Below, one piece after another: positions 36,920-44,862 of a stretch of 64,000 bases of DNA. The notes under the pieces were generated by a model, which saw nothing but the letters and a program-made list of their open reading frames with translations, searched no databases and was not told the DNA's origin. The DNA comes from Alphaproteobacteria bacterium (lineage in GTDB: Bacteria; Pseudomonadota; Alphaproteobacteria; Micavibrionales; Micavibrionaceae), in NCBI GenBank assembly GCA_017999645.1, contig JAGNLJ010000004.1, positions 62,001 to 126,000 on the forward strand. Direction: 5' to 3'. How positions within the stretch are numbered: the first letter of the stretch is position 1; every line of letters begins with the position of its first letter. Both the position numbers and the translations under genes were made by a program.

Positions 36920-38254
36920 ATGACCGTTCGCGTTCGTTTCGCCCCCTCGCCCACCGGGATGCTGCATATCGGCAATGCCCGCACGGCGCTTATTACCTGG
37001 CTGTTCGCCCGGCATAATAACGGTTATTTCCTGCTGCGCATCGACGACACGGACCTGGAGCGTTCAAAGGTCGAATACGAACAGGCGATTGAAGAGAGCC
37101 TCACATGGCTCGGCCTGCCATGGGATGAAAAAACCAACCAGAAGCTGCGTTTAGAGCGCTACAAAGACCATATACAGAAGCTGAAGGATTCCGGGCGCCT
37201 GTATCCCTGCTATGAAACGGCAGAGGAACTGGCGCTGAAGCGTAAATCGTTATTGGGTCGCGGCCTGCCGCCGATTTACGATCGTGGCGCGCTGAACATC
37301 ACCGAAGCGCAGAAAAAACAATATGAAACCGAAGGGCGCAAACCTCACTGGCGCTTCAAGCTGGATCATAAACCCATCGAGTGGAATGACCTTATACGCG
37401 GGCCGGTGAAATTCGACGGCGCGCAGCTTTCCGATACGGTCGCCATCCGCGAAGACGGCAGCCCGCTTTATCACCTCTGCTCTGTTATCGATGACATTGA
37501 TTTCAAAATCACGCATGTCGTGCGCGGCGAAGACCACGTTTCAAACACAGCGACGCATATCCAGATGTTCGAAGCGCTCGGTGCGAAGCCGCCGGAATTC
37601 GTTCACTTGCCGCTTATCTCTGACACCGAGGGCGGCAAGCTTTCGAAACGCCTTGGAAGCCTGAGCATGAAGGAAATCAAGGAAAATGAAGGGCTGGAGC
37701 CAATGGCAGTCAATAGCCTGCTGGCACGTCTCGGCACGTCGGACCCCATCGATGCTTTCGCTGATCTGAAACCGTTGATCGAGAATTTCGATTTCTCAAA
37801 ATTCTCACGCGGCACGCCGAAATTCGATCCGGACGAGTTGCTACGCCTCAATTCCAAAATCATTCATGAAACGAAATTCAGCGACGTGAAGGCGCGTCTC
37901 GCCAGTTTAGGTCTCGACGGAATTGATGAAGGGTTCTGGAATGCCGTACGCGCGAACCTTGGCAAGCTGGCTGACATCAAGGAATGGTGGCATGTCGCCA
38001 AGGGCCCCGTGCAGCCGAAAATCGAGGAGCCGGATTTCATCAAGGAAGCCGCAACATTACTGCCCGCTGCGCCATGGGACAACAACACATGGACTGTCTG
38101 GACGAATGCGGTGAAAGACAAAACCGGCCGCAAGGGCAAGCAGTTGTTCATGCCCCTGCGCCAGGCAATTACGGGCATGGATCACGGGCCGGAGCTTGCG
38201 GGATTACTCCCGCTTATCGGTCCTGAAATTGTGAAGAAGCGTCTTGCCGCTTAA
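36920..38254 (+). CDS. gltX: Glutamyl-tRNA synthetase
   Basis: The 444-residue class I synthetase has FAPSPTGMLHIGNARTAL (HIGH-type motif), RIDDTDLERS, VVRGEDHVSNT and KLSKRLGS (KMSKS-type). It is slightly shorter than the usual 470. Many alphaproteobacteria have two GltX copies, one acting on tRNA-Gln; which type this is cannot be told here. AAAGGAG precedes the ATG. Confidence 0.93.
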   Translation: MTVRVRFAPSPTGMLHIGNARTALITWLFARHNNGYFLLRIDDTDLERSKVEYEQAIEESLTWLGLPWDEKTNQKLRLERYKDHIQKLKDSGRLYPCYETAEELALKRKSLLGRGLPPIYDRGALNITEAQKKQYETEGRKPHWRFKLDHKPIEWNDLIRGPVKFDGAQLSDTVAIREDGSPLYHLCSVIDDIDFKITHVVRGEDHVSNTATHIQMFEALGAKPPEFVHLPLISDTEGGKLSKRLGSLSMKEIKENEGLEPMAVNSLLARLGTSDPIDAFADLKPLIENFDFSKFSRGTPKFDPDELLRLNSKIIHETKFSDVKARLASLGLDGIDEGFWNAVRANLGKLADIKEWWHVAKGPVQPKIEEPDFIKEAATLLPAAPWDNNTWTVWTNAVKDKTGRKGKQLFMPLRQAITGMDHGPELAGLLPLIGPEIVKKRLAA

Positions 38255-38490
38255 GTGCGCGCGGTTTTGCGCAGAAGAACCAGGAAGCTTTCGAGTTTTT
38301 TTACGTCGAGCAAAGTCGCTTCGGGCCATAGCAGTTTAACGGTGTTCTGGAACGTTTCAAACCCTTCGATGAAAAGATGATCGCAGAGCAGGACCTTGCG
38401 CTTGGCGCTCAGGGTCGCGAATTCCTCGATAATGCTGAAAGGCTGCTGGGCCTGCTTCAGAAGATCGTCGCCGCCCTCATACCGTGCCAT
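38251..38490 (-). CDS. Hypothetical small protein (79 aa)
   Basis: The 79-residue protein converges on gltX and overlaps its stop by 4 nt. AAGGACAGG lies upstream of the ATG. Protein-like composition (FSIIEEFATLSAKRKVLLCDHLF, LWPEATLLDVKKLESFLVLL); no family recognised. Confidence 0.55.
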   Translation of the reverse strand: MARYEGGDDLLKQAQQPFSIIEEFATLSAKRKVLLCDHLFIEGFETFQNTVKLLWPEATLLDVKKLESFLVLLRKTART

Positions 38491-38631
38491 GGCTTTACCC
38501 CTGTCCTTAATCTCAATAGATTATCAATCCAATCTACCCTATTTTTGGCAATAAGAGAACTTAAACGCATTTTATTATTTTAAATCAATAACTTACTATC
38601 TTAACGTTATGTAAACCATTTTGGCGAAATT

Positions 38632-39369
38632 GTGACGAAGGCAATAAAATCAGGCTCTCCCGCCATCATTCTGGTCCGGCCCCAGATGGGTGAAAATATC
38701 GGCGCGGCGGCGCGCGCGATGCTGAATTTCGGCCTCACGGACCTGCGGATTGTGGCGCCGCGCGACGGCTGGCCGAGCCAGGCGGCAATCGATATGTCCG
38801 CCGGCGCGCTGGAGATCATGCCTGAGGTGAAGGTTTTTGAAACGCTCGCGGATGCCGTAAAGGATTTGCATTTCCTCTTCGCCACCACCGCCCGCCCCCG
38901 CGACATGGTCAAGCCGGTCTATACGCCCGCCGCCGCGATTGAGGAAGCGTTCAAAAAGCAAAGCCAGAAAATCGGTTTTGTGTTTGGGCCGGAACGGTCG
39001 GGCCTTGAGAATGATGACGTTGCGCTGTGCCACGCGATTTTGACCATGAAAACCAATCCTGATTTTTCATCGATCAATATCGCGGCGTCGGTGATGGTGA
39101 TCTGTTACGAATGGATGGCGCGGCAATCGGACAACGAGATCGTCACACCGACCAACTCCAGCTTTCCTGCTGAACATGAAAAGCTTGAGGAATTACTCGT
39201 GCGGCTTGAAGCCGATCTCGATACAGGCGGTTTTTTTCGCGCGCCGGACCAGAAACCGACCATGGTCCGCAACATCCGCAATCTGTTTACCCGCACGGGC
39301 ATAACCGACCAGGAAGTGCGCACTTTTCACGGCATGCTCTCGGCTCTGACGGGCAAGAATAAAAGCTGA
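38632..39369 (+). CDS. trmJ: tRNA (cytidine/uridine-2'-O)-methyltransferase TrmJ
   Basis: The 245-residue SPOUT-family methyltransferase has VRPQMGENIGAAARAMLNFGL (motif 1), FVFGPERSGLENDDVALC (motif 2) and DFSSINIAASVMVICYEW (motif 3), the TrmJ/TrmH trefoil-knot signature, with the C-terminal helical tail typical of TrmJ. GTG start at 38632. It would modify position 32 of the tRNA anticodon loop. Confidence 0.9.
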   Translation: MTKAIKSGSPAIILVRPQMGENIGAAARAMLNFGLTDLRIVAPRDGWPSQAAIDMSAGALEIMPEVKVFETLADAVKDLHFLFATTARPRDMVKPVYTPAAAIEEAFKKQSQKIGFVFGPERSGLENDDVALCHAILTMKTNPDFSSINIAASVMVICYEWMARQSDNEIVTPTNSSFPAEHEKLEELLVRLEADLDTGGFFRAPDQKPTMVRNIRNLFTRTGITDQEVRTFHGMLSALTGKNKS

Positions 39370-39720
39370 TTAAAATCCGGGAGCTTTCGGTCCGCGCTCG
39401 ATCTCGCCGGAATCGTTGCAATCGTCGATGAGGAGCTGAAGCTGTTCCTGCACTTCCGTGCCGTACTTCCTCATATGCTCTTTTAAAACCTCCACCGGCA
39501 CCGCGACATAGCGGCCCTCGTTGCTGCAGGTCCATATAAGAGCGCCGGTTTCCTTGTCGATCCCGTCCTTAATATCGTTAGCCGAATTCAACAGATCCAT
39601 CAGGACATACCATTTGCCTTCTCTCTTATAGGATCCGAGTTCGCTTAAGGTCTGCAGTTGCATCCAGTTAATTCTTATGCGGGTGATTACACTTTCGGGT
39701 TGTTGCAAGGCTTTACTCAT
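39370..39720 (-). CDS. Hypothetical protein (116 aa)
   Basis: The 116-residue soluble protein has its ATG after AGGAAGAG at good spacing. It converges with trmJ, stop codons back to back. Features: ELGSYKREGKWYVLMDLLNSANDI and RYVAVPVEVLKEHMRKYG. No family recognised. Confidence 0.6.
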   Translation of the reverse strand: MSKALQQPESVITRIRINWMQLQTLSELGSYKREGKWYVLMDLLNSANDIKDGIDKETGALIWTCSNEGRYVAVPVEVLKEHMRKYGTEVQEQLQLLIDDCNDSGEIERGPKAPGF

Positions 39721-39738
39721 AGTGACTCTTCCTTTTTT

Positions 39739-39942
39739 TTATAAACGTGGCGTATCGGGAGCGGATTCAACAGTTATCGCCATAAATTCATTTTCACGGT
39801 CCGGATCAGCCACTACAGTATTCCTGTTAAGCCGCATCAGCATGCCGTTAATATTCATGTGACAGGAACCGGTTTTGATCAGACGCATTTCATCTGCGAG
39901 CTGTTTTTCTGTTAGTGGCACATGAATATTTATGTCGTTCAT
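39739..39942 (-). CDS. Hypothetical small protein (67 aa)
   Basis: The 67-residue protein (MNDINIHVPLTEKQLADEM...) lies 18 nt upstream of the 116-aa gene and is probably in its operon. A start 10 codons earlier (39972) is possible. Content suggests a small mixed alpha/beta protein with paired Asn/Arg and Asp-rich C-terminus. No family recognised. Confidence 0.5.
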   Translation of the reverse strand: MNDINIHVPLTEKQLADEMRLIKTGSCHMNINGMLMRLNRNTVVADPDRENEFMAITVESAPDTPRL

Positions 39943-40162
39943 AGGCTGCTTTTTTAATAACGAGCAAATCATAATCCAGAGATTAAATTATGTAAACGTT
40001 TATCATGGGCATATATACCCAGCAATAATATTATTTATTTCGGGCTATTTCGGTTGTGAAATCTTAGATTATTCACGCAATAGAAACCCTGGGCGTACTA
40101 GTTGCGATCGCATCCGTCTTCGAACTCCCCCGACGGATTCACATGAGGGTTTGGAATTATTC

Positions 40163-40342
40163 ATGAAAGGCCATATCAGGAGTTACTTGAGCGCGGAGGA
40201 ATCCGGGCTAATTAAATGCGTTAACGGAAAAGAGTTTAGATTTTTGCTCATGGACTGGCTGGATACGAAGCCGCCTCATGCCTCTCAATGTGTTATCTTC
40301 CGGCAAAACGGCAAAAGCGCCGTGGACATAACCGAAGAATAA
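40163..40342 (+). CDS. Small cold-shock-domain-like protein (59 aa)
   Basis: The 59-residue protein shows the spacing of an OB-fold cold-shock-like domain: MKGHIRSYLSAEESGLIKCVNGKEFRFLLMDW then CVIFRQNGKSAVDI ('KG.I..Y....G.I....GK...F....W...V.F...G..A..I'). The RNP aromatic motifs of true CspA are missing, so nucleic-acid binding is uncertain. The upstream frame extends to 39932 but that part looks non-coding. It ends at the bidirectional terminator shared with rpsD. Confidence 0.5.
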   Translation: MKGHIRSYLSAEESGLIKCVNGKEFRFLLMDWLDTKPPHASQCVIFRQNGKSAVDITEE

Positions 40343-40343
40343 A

Positions 40344-40372
40344 AAAAAGCCGCCAGAATATGGCGGCTTTTT
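40344..40372. terminator. Bidirectional rho-independent terminator
   Basis: AAAAAGCCGCCA / TGGCGGCTTTTT with loop GAATA lies between the convergent 59-aa gene and rpsD. A and T tracts on both sides allow it to act in both directions. Confidence 0.88.
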
Positions 40373-40387
40373 GAAAACTGATTTCGA

Positions 40388-41005
40388 TTAACGCGAATAG
40401 AATTCGACGACCAGGTGCGGTTCCATCTGAACGGCATAGGGTACTTCGTCGAGCTTCGGAACGCGCAGGTACGTCGCCTTGAACGCAGCGACATCAACCG
40501 ATACGTATTCAGGAATTTCGCGCTCGGCCAGTTGCACGGCGGCGATAACCATCGGCAGCTGACGGGATTTTTCCTTCACTTCAACAACGTCGCCCTCTTT
40601 CACGAGGTAAGACGGGATGTTAACGCGCTTGCCGTTCACCGTAACGTGGTTGTGGTTGATGAACTGACGCGCTGCGAAAACGGTGGGTACGAACTTGGCG
40701 CGATAAACAACCGCATCCAGGCGGCGCTCGAGCAGGCCGATCAGGTTCTGACCGGTGTCGCCTTTCATGCGCGATGCTTCATGATAGTAACCGCGGAACT
40801 GACGCTCGCCGATATTGCCGTAATAGCCGCGCAGTTTCTGCTTAGCGCGGAGCTGCGTGCCGTAATCGGTCGGCTTGCCGCGACGGGCGCCGTGCATGCC
40901 GGGGCCGGTCTGGCGTGTGTTGACGGGGGATTTCGGACGGCCCCAGAGGTTTTCACCCAGGCGGCGGTCGATCTTGTGTTTGGATTGTAAACGCTTACCA
41001 CTCAT
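40388..41005 (-). CDS. rpsD: 30S ribosomal protein S4
   Basis: The 205-residue primary 16S rRNA-binding protein starts [27 protein letters not shown], then GQHGA-like [14 protein letters not shown], and the S4 RNA-binding domain [44 protein letters not shown] 41005 has AAGGAAGA upstream; an in-frame extension to 41071 is not needed. Monocistronic. Confidence 0.96.
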   Translation of the reverse strand: MSGKRLQSKHKIDRRLGENLWGRPKSPVNTRQTGPGMHGARRGKPTDYGTQLRAKQKLRGYYGNIGERQFRGYYHEASRMKGDTGQNLIGLLERRLDAVVYRAKFVPTVFAARQFINHNHVTVNGKRVNIPSYLVKEGDVVEVKEKSRQLPMVIAAVQLAEREIPEYVSVDVAAFKATYLRVPKLDEVPYAVQMEPHLVVEFYSR

Positions 41006-41156
41006 AGCTTTTCTTCCTTTTCTTGTCCCGGCGGACCAATTCGGTTTGAAGGTGCGGACAATTCCGCTCAATCAACGGGAGGTCAAAAGACCCCCTCTTT
41101 CCCGGGAATGCGGGGAATATAAGGATTTGGCCGAAAATGTCAATTATTCCGGGTTT

Positions 41157-42563
41157 TCAGGGGTATTCCGGGTTCAGGACGATAACCGAGAGCTTCTTGG
41201 CGCTGGAATAATCCATTGTATACAAGGCTTTATAGGGCCTTATGTCGTCCTCGGTGCGGTAGCGGACAACGGCCATCCCGTCCGGGTGCCTGATGAACCA
41301 GTCGTGTAACAGGCTGAGGTCGTGCAACCCCTCGACGGGCTTTTCGCGCTTCGCCAGGAACCCGACCTCGCCGTGATAATTACGGACATAGGCCCAGTCG
41401 GTGTCAGGATGCGCGGCGACGATTTCAGCAATCTTGCTTATATCGTGGCGGGGGAAAACCGTGAAGGACGCAATGCCCTGCCCGATCACCATAAGGCTAA
41501 CGGCAGCAACCGCGACGCGCTTCAGCGTTTTCATCTGGACGCTTTCAAGGCCATGCGCGGTCAGGATGGCGACGAACGGCAGAAGCGGTATGAGGTAATG
41601 CGCCTGCTTGCCGCTCATGATCATAAAAACCGCGAGCGTGGGAACGATGGTGAAAAAGCAAAAGCGTATGACCGGGTCGGCGCGGCGTGCGAGTTTCAGT
41701 TTTCTCCAGAAGGCTGGAAACACGATCCATGGCACGAACAGGCCAAGGAAGAACGGCAGGTAGAAATAAAACGGGCGGGAATGCGCGCCGCCGAAGCTGC
41801 CGGTCATGCGGCCCTTCGTTTGCTCGACCACCAGCCAGTGGAAAAATTCCTTGTCCGTGCCCTGGGCTACTTCATAAAGCCAGACCGATACCGGCGCGAG
41901 TGCGACGAGGATCATGATCAGTAATCCGGTGTAGAATTTCTTTTTCTGCACGCCGTCATGCCAAAGTGGCGCAAGAAGCCATGGCAACAGTGTGAACAGC
42001 AAAACCACCGGGCCTTTCGCAAGCACGCCGAAGCCGAGCGCAAGGCCTGCGGGAACAGTGAAAATAAACTTCCCGCCTTTCAGAAATTTCGCCGCGAAAA
42101 TCCACGCCGTCAGCACGCAGAAGGTCAGAAGGAAATCGAACATGATGGCCGTGCCCATCGCGAGGAACGGCGCGCTGGCGACCATGATCCACGGGACGCG
42201 GCGAGCGAGTTCCCCACGCTCAGGAAACAAAATAGCGACCAGTTTATAGGCGAGGAAAATCGTTCCCGCACTGATGAGCGAAACCATCAGCACAGCGGGC
42301 CATCTGTGCGCCCCGAAAATCTCCCATGACAGGTTGATCAGCCAGAAGAGCAGCGGCGGCTTGTGATGGTACGGCGCGAAATTCAGCGTCGGCAGGAAAT
42401 AATTATGATTTAAAAACATTTCCCACGCGGCGGTGAGATAGCGCGTCTCATCAATAGGCAATGCGGGGCGGAAAATAATTGCCGCAACAGTCAACGCGCC
42501 GCAAAGCGCCGCGACGGTTGCGAGATCTTTCCTTAAGGATATCAAATTATACCGCCTCTTCAC
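41157..42563 (-). CDS. GT39/ArnT-like membrane glycosyltransferase
   Basis: The 468-residue protein has about ten membrane helices. It has the N-terminal periplasmic DE motif (LPIDETRYLTAAWEM) and YHHKPPLLFWLI, both typical of ArnT/PMT-like GT39 enzymes that transfer a sugar from a polyprenyl-phosphate donor to a lipid A or protein acceptor. GTG start, overlapping the LAB_N gene by 17 nt. The adjacent GT2 would make the polyprenyl-phosphate sugar. Confidence 0.85.
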   Translation of the reverse strand: MKRRYNLISLRKDLATVAALCGALTVAAIIFRPALPIDETRYLTAAWEMFLNHNYFLPTLNFAPYHHKPPLLFWLINLSWEIFGAHRWPAVLMVSLISAGTIFLAYKLVAILFPERGELARRVPWIMVASAPFLAMGTAIMFDFLLTFCVLTAWIFAAKFLKGGKFIFTVPAGLALGFGVLAKGPVVLLFTLLPWLLAPLWHDGVQKKKFYTGLLIMILVALAPVSVWLYEVAQGTDKEFFHWLVVEQTKGRMTGSFGGAHSRPFYFYLPFFLGLFVPWIVFPAFWRKLKLARRADPVIRFCFFTIVPTLAVFMIMSGKQAHYLIPLLPFVAILTAHGLESVQMKTLKRVAVAAVSLMVIGQGIASFTVFPRHDISKIAEIVAAHPDTDWAYVRNYHGEVGFLAKREKPVEGLHDLSLLHDWFIRHPDGMAVVRYRTEDDIRPYKALYTMDYSSAKKLSVIVLNPEYP

Positions 42564-42879
42564 GGTCGGCGGCCGGATCTGCTGCCGGATTCAGATCGCG
42601 CAAATGCTGCGTCTTGATCAGATAAATATTCCGCATATAAATCAGGAGGCCTGCACCCTGCCCGACGATAAAAACCCATTCGTCCTTGTAAATCGCGTAG
42701 ACCAGCAAGATTGCACCACCAGCGATGCTGAAATACCAGAACGCGTCGGGTACGGTGCTGCGTTTATATTTTTCGGAAGCCAGCCACTGCACGAAAAAGC
42801 GCATGAAGAACATGACCTGTCCCAGCATGCCAATAGCAAACCAAAGGGTATCTAGCTCATCGGCTGTTAATACTATCAC
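42547..42879 (-). CDS. Lipid A biosynthesis N-terminal (LAB_N) domain membrane protein
   Basis: The 110-residue protein has three membrane helices and the LAB_N pattern LWFAIGMLGQVMFFMRFFVQWLASEK, PDAFWYFSIAGGAILLVYAIY, FIVGQGAGLLIYMRNIYLI. Small LAB_N proteins commonly sit between GT2 and GT39 genes, as here. GTG start; overlaps the GT2 gene by 23 nt. Confidence 0.85.
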   Translation of the reverse strand: MIVLTADELDTLWFAIGMLGQVMFFMRFFVQWLASEKYKRSTVPDAFWYFSIAGGAILLVYAIYKDEWVFIVGQGAGLLIYMRNIYLIKTQHLRDLNPAADPAADREEAV

Positions 42880-43618
42880 GGCGCTTTTCCCTCATTGGTG
42901 TCAGGTCTGTTACATTAATGTCAGGCCGCGCCCTTTTCAACAGCCACCGTACGCCGAATAAATCATGGACCCCGGCCCAGAGCCGGTCGAAAAACCCGTA
43001 TTTCGAGACGCCGCGCCCGCGCGGGCGGTGCGAGACGTCGACATGGCAGACCTCGACATAATGGCCCTTCATGAGCGCGGGCAGGTAACGGTGCATGTGG
43101 TTGAAGTATGGCAGTGCCATGTAATCCTCCCGTCTGAACAGCTTCAAACTGCAGCCGGTGTCCCTGGTTCCATCTTTCAGGAAATAAGAGCGGATGGCGT
43201 TGGCGGCGCGGGAGGATAAACGGCGCACAAGGTTGTCATTCCGCTTCAACCGCTGGCCTGCAATCATAACGCGAGGATTTTTTGCGGCCTCCATTTGATA
43301 AAGCTCCAAGAGTAACGGGATATCGGCGGGGTTGTTCTGCCCGTCACCGTCCAGCGTGACGATTAATGGCCCGCTCGCATGGCTGACGCCCGACCACAGG
43401 CCGCGCGACTGGCCGGAGCGTTTTGAATGCTGGATGATGCGCACGAACGGGTACGTGACTGACAGTTCCTGAAGATGCAGATGCGTGCCGTCGTCGCTGC
43501 CGTCATCGACATACAAAACTTCCGTGATCGGCACCGCGCGCGCAACCGCGCTGATCTCCTCCAGCAGCGGCCGAATATTTTCTTTTTCGTTATAAACGGG
43601 GATGACGATGCTGAGCAC
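42857..43618 (-). CDS. Family 2 glycosyltransferase (polyprenyl-phosphate glycosyltransferase type)
   Basis: This 253-residue DPM1/ArnC-like GT2 protein has IVIPVYNEKENIRPLL, VDDGSDDGT, VTLDGDGQNNPADIP (the DxD nucleotide-sugar site) and DTGCSLKLFRRE. It would transfer a sugar from a nucleotide donor to undecaprenyl phosphate. GTG start at 43618 overlaps the upstream stop (TAGTG). It lacks the C-terminal membrane helices of ArnC, with the LAB_N protein next door possibly supplying membrane attachment. Confidence 0.86.
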   Translation of the reverse strand: MLSIVIPVYNEKENIRPLLEEISAVARAVPITEVLYVDDGSDDGTHLHLQELSVTYPFVRIIQHSKRSGQSRGLWSGVSHASGPLIVTLDGDGQNNPADIPLLLELYQMEAAKNPRVMIAGQRLKRNDNLVRRLSSRAANAIRSYFLKDGTRDTGCSLKLFRREDYMALPYFNHMHRYLPALMKGHYVEVCHVDVSHRPRGRGVSKYGFFDRLWAGVHDLFGVRWLLKRARPDINVTDLTPMREKRRDSINSR

Positions 43619-44118
43619 TACAAACCTTTGGCTTTATATTCTTTAGCCTGCATATAAAGTTTTGAAGGATTTTTTTCATCCACTTTTTCCCAATCGCATC
43701 TGTAGGAATAGTAATTATCGTGGAATTCTTTATTTCTCTTTGTATAAATTAGATAACTTTCGCCATCAACGTAATCCATCCCAAATATAGAATGTGATGC
43801 ATGATATATCTCTGCTTCACTTATAGGATCGCCTTTATATAACTCTTCTATTTTGAATGTTGTGAACTGGAATTTTCCAAACCAGCCATTGATACTTTCG
43901 TCTGTCCAAGTCCCATCCTCATCTTTTGACTTTACTTCTTCATGAATTTTTCTTGTTTCCTCTTCTAACGTAACAGTAGAAAGAGCCTTCCCCTTGAAAA
44001 CCAAAGTATAGTTTTTGTCGGCGATATCCGGATCATCGCACTTCTGCATTGCATGTGCGGAACCTGAGAGAACAAAAAATAAGATTAAAAGAATAGCGAA
44101 GCGCATCGGTATGATCAT
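43618..44118 (-). CDS. Hypothetical AT-rich secreted protein, possibly NTR/TIMP-like
   Basis: The 166-residue protein (start ATG 44118 or 44106) has a signal peptide ending about AHA|MQK. The pattern FTTFKIEELYKGDPISEAEIYHA...DGESYLIYTKR recalls the netrin/TIMP-like beta-barrel of small bacterial exported proteins, but the usual cysteines are mostly absent. The gene is clearly richer in A+T than its neighbours, suggesting recent acquisition. It is joined by a TAGTG overlap to the GT2 gene. Confidence 0.6.
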   Translation of the reverse strand: MIIPMRFAILLILFFVLSGSAHAMQKCDDPDIADKNYTLVFKGKALSTVTLEEETRKIHEEVKSKDEDGTWTDESINGWFGKFQFTTFKIEELYKGDPISEAEIYHASHSIFGMDYVDGESYLIYTKRNKEFHDNYYSYRCDWEKVDEKNPSKLYMQAKEYKAKGL

Positions 44119-44129
44119 ATTTCAAAAAT

Positions 44130-44206
44130 TGGTGGGCCCACCAGGACTTGAACCTGGGACCAATCCGTTATGAGCGGACTGCTCTAACCAACTGAGCTAT
44201 AGGCCC
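44130..44206 (-). tRNA. tRNA with CAT anticodon (Ile2 or elongator Met)
   Basis: On the minus strand GGGCCTA (from 44206) pairs with TGGGCCC; discriminator A, encoded CCA at 44130-44132. D arm AGCTCAGTTGGTTAGAGC, anticodon loop CTCATAA (CAT), T arm CCAGGTTCAAGTCCTGG. The G-C-rich acceptor and TTCAAGT T loop resemble lysidine-modified tRNA-Ile2, but an elongator tRNA-Met cannot be excluded by eye. Confidence 0.93.
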
Positions 44207-44218
44207 TTAGGGTTAAAT

Positions 44219-44836
44219 CTATTCTGCCGGCTTTTTCGCGGGCTCAGCGGGCGCTTCTTTATTTTCCTTCGACTTCGAGCGCTCGAGCCACGCCGCGATC
44301 TCATTCATGTGCGGCTTCACCGCTTCCCTGTCTTCCTTGGGAGCGCTGGTGAAAATTTCCATCATGCGGATGCTCTGATCGAGCTGGGCCTGTTGCGCGG
44401 GCGGCATTTTCGCCTTGCTCGCCTCGGGTATGTCGCGGAGCTGTTTCAGCGCGTTCGGGTTTTCCTGGTCGATCTTGATCGCCATATAAGCCAGCATCAC
44501 GCCGTCGCCCGTATTCGCCCAGTCTTCCTGTGATTGAAAATCATGCTTCTTCACGATATCGCCCAACTTGGCGTAATCGGAGGGAAGCTTTTCCTTCATG
44601 ATCTCGATGCCCATCAGATAGGGCGCATAGCTTTTTTCGCCGAGCTTGGGCTGCAGCGCGACGTTGAGTTCCTTGTCCTTGCCTTCTTTATGAAGACCTT
44701 CGGAGAAAACCTCGACATCGGGCAGCGCTTTAACGAATTTCGAAACATTATCGCTCGAGAGTTTTTCGGCGAAGGCTGGCGCGGCAAAAAATCCAAGCGC
44801 GCAGATCATTACAAAGGCGTTCAATACGTACTTCAT
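44219..44836 (-). CDS. Hypothetical periplasmic helical protein
   Basis: The 205-residue protein has a signal peptide cleaved about AFA|EKL, an all-helical mature part (VSKFVKALPDVEVFSEGL, KLGDIVKKHDFQSQEDWANTGDGVMLAYMAIKI) and a Lys/Glu/Pro/Ala tail. GGAAA precedes the ATG. It sits between rpoD and the tRNA on the same strand. No family recognised. Confidence 0.65.
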   Translation of the reverse strand: MKYVLNAFVMICALGFFAAPAFAEKLSSDNVSKFVKALPDVEVFSEGLHKEGKDKELNVALQPKLGEKSYAPYLMGIEIMKEKLPSDYAKLGDIVKKHDFQSQEDWANTGDGVMLAYMAIKIDQENPNALKQLRDIPEASKAKMPPAQQAQLDQSIRMMEIFTSAPKEDREAVKPHMNEIAAWLERSKSKENKEAPAEPAKKPAE

Positions 44837-44862
44837 GGAAGTTTCCTTTCGGGTTCTATAAA

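Noticed and set aside
40095..40142. Possible tRNA remnant (TTCGAACTC-like T loop with ATCCGTC/GACGGAT arms)
   Set aside because: No acceptor stem, D arm or anticodon arm could be built around it.
39932..40162. N-terminal extension of the cold-shock-like small gene
   Set aside because: The extra 77 residues lack a ribosome site and protein-like composition; the conserved part starts at 40163.
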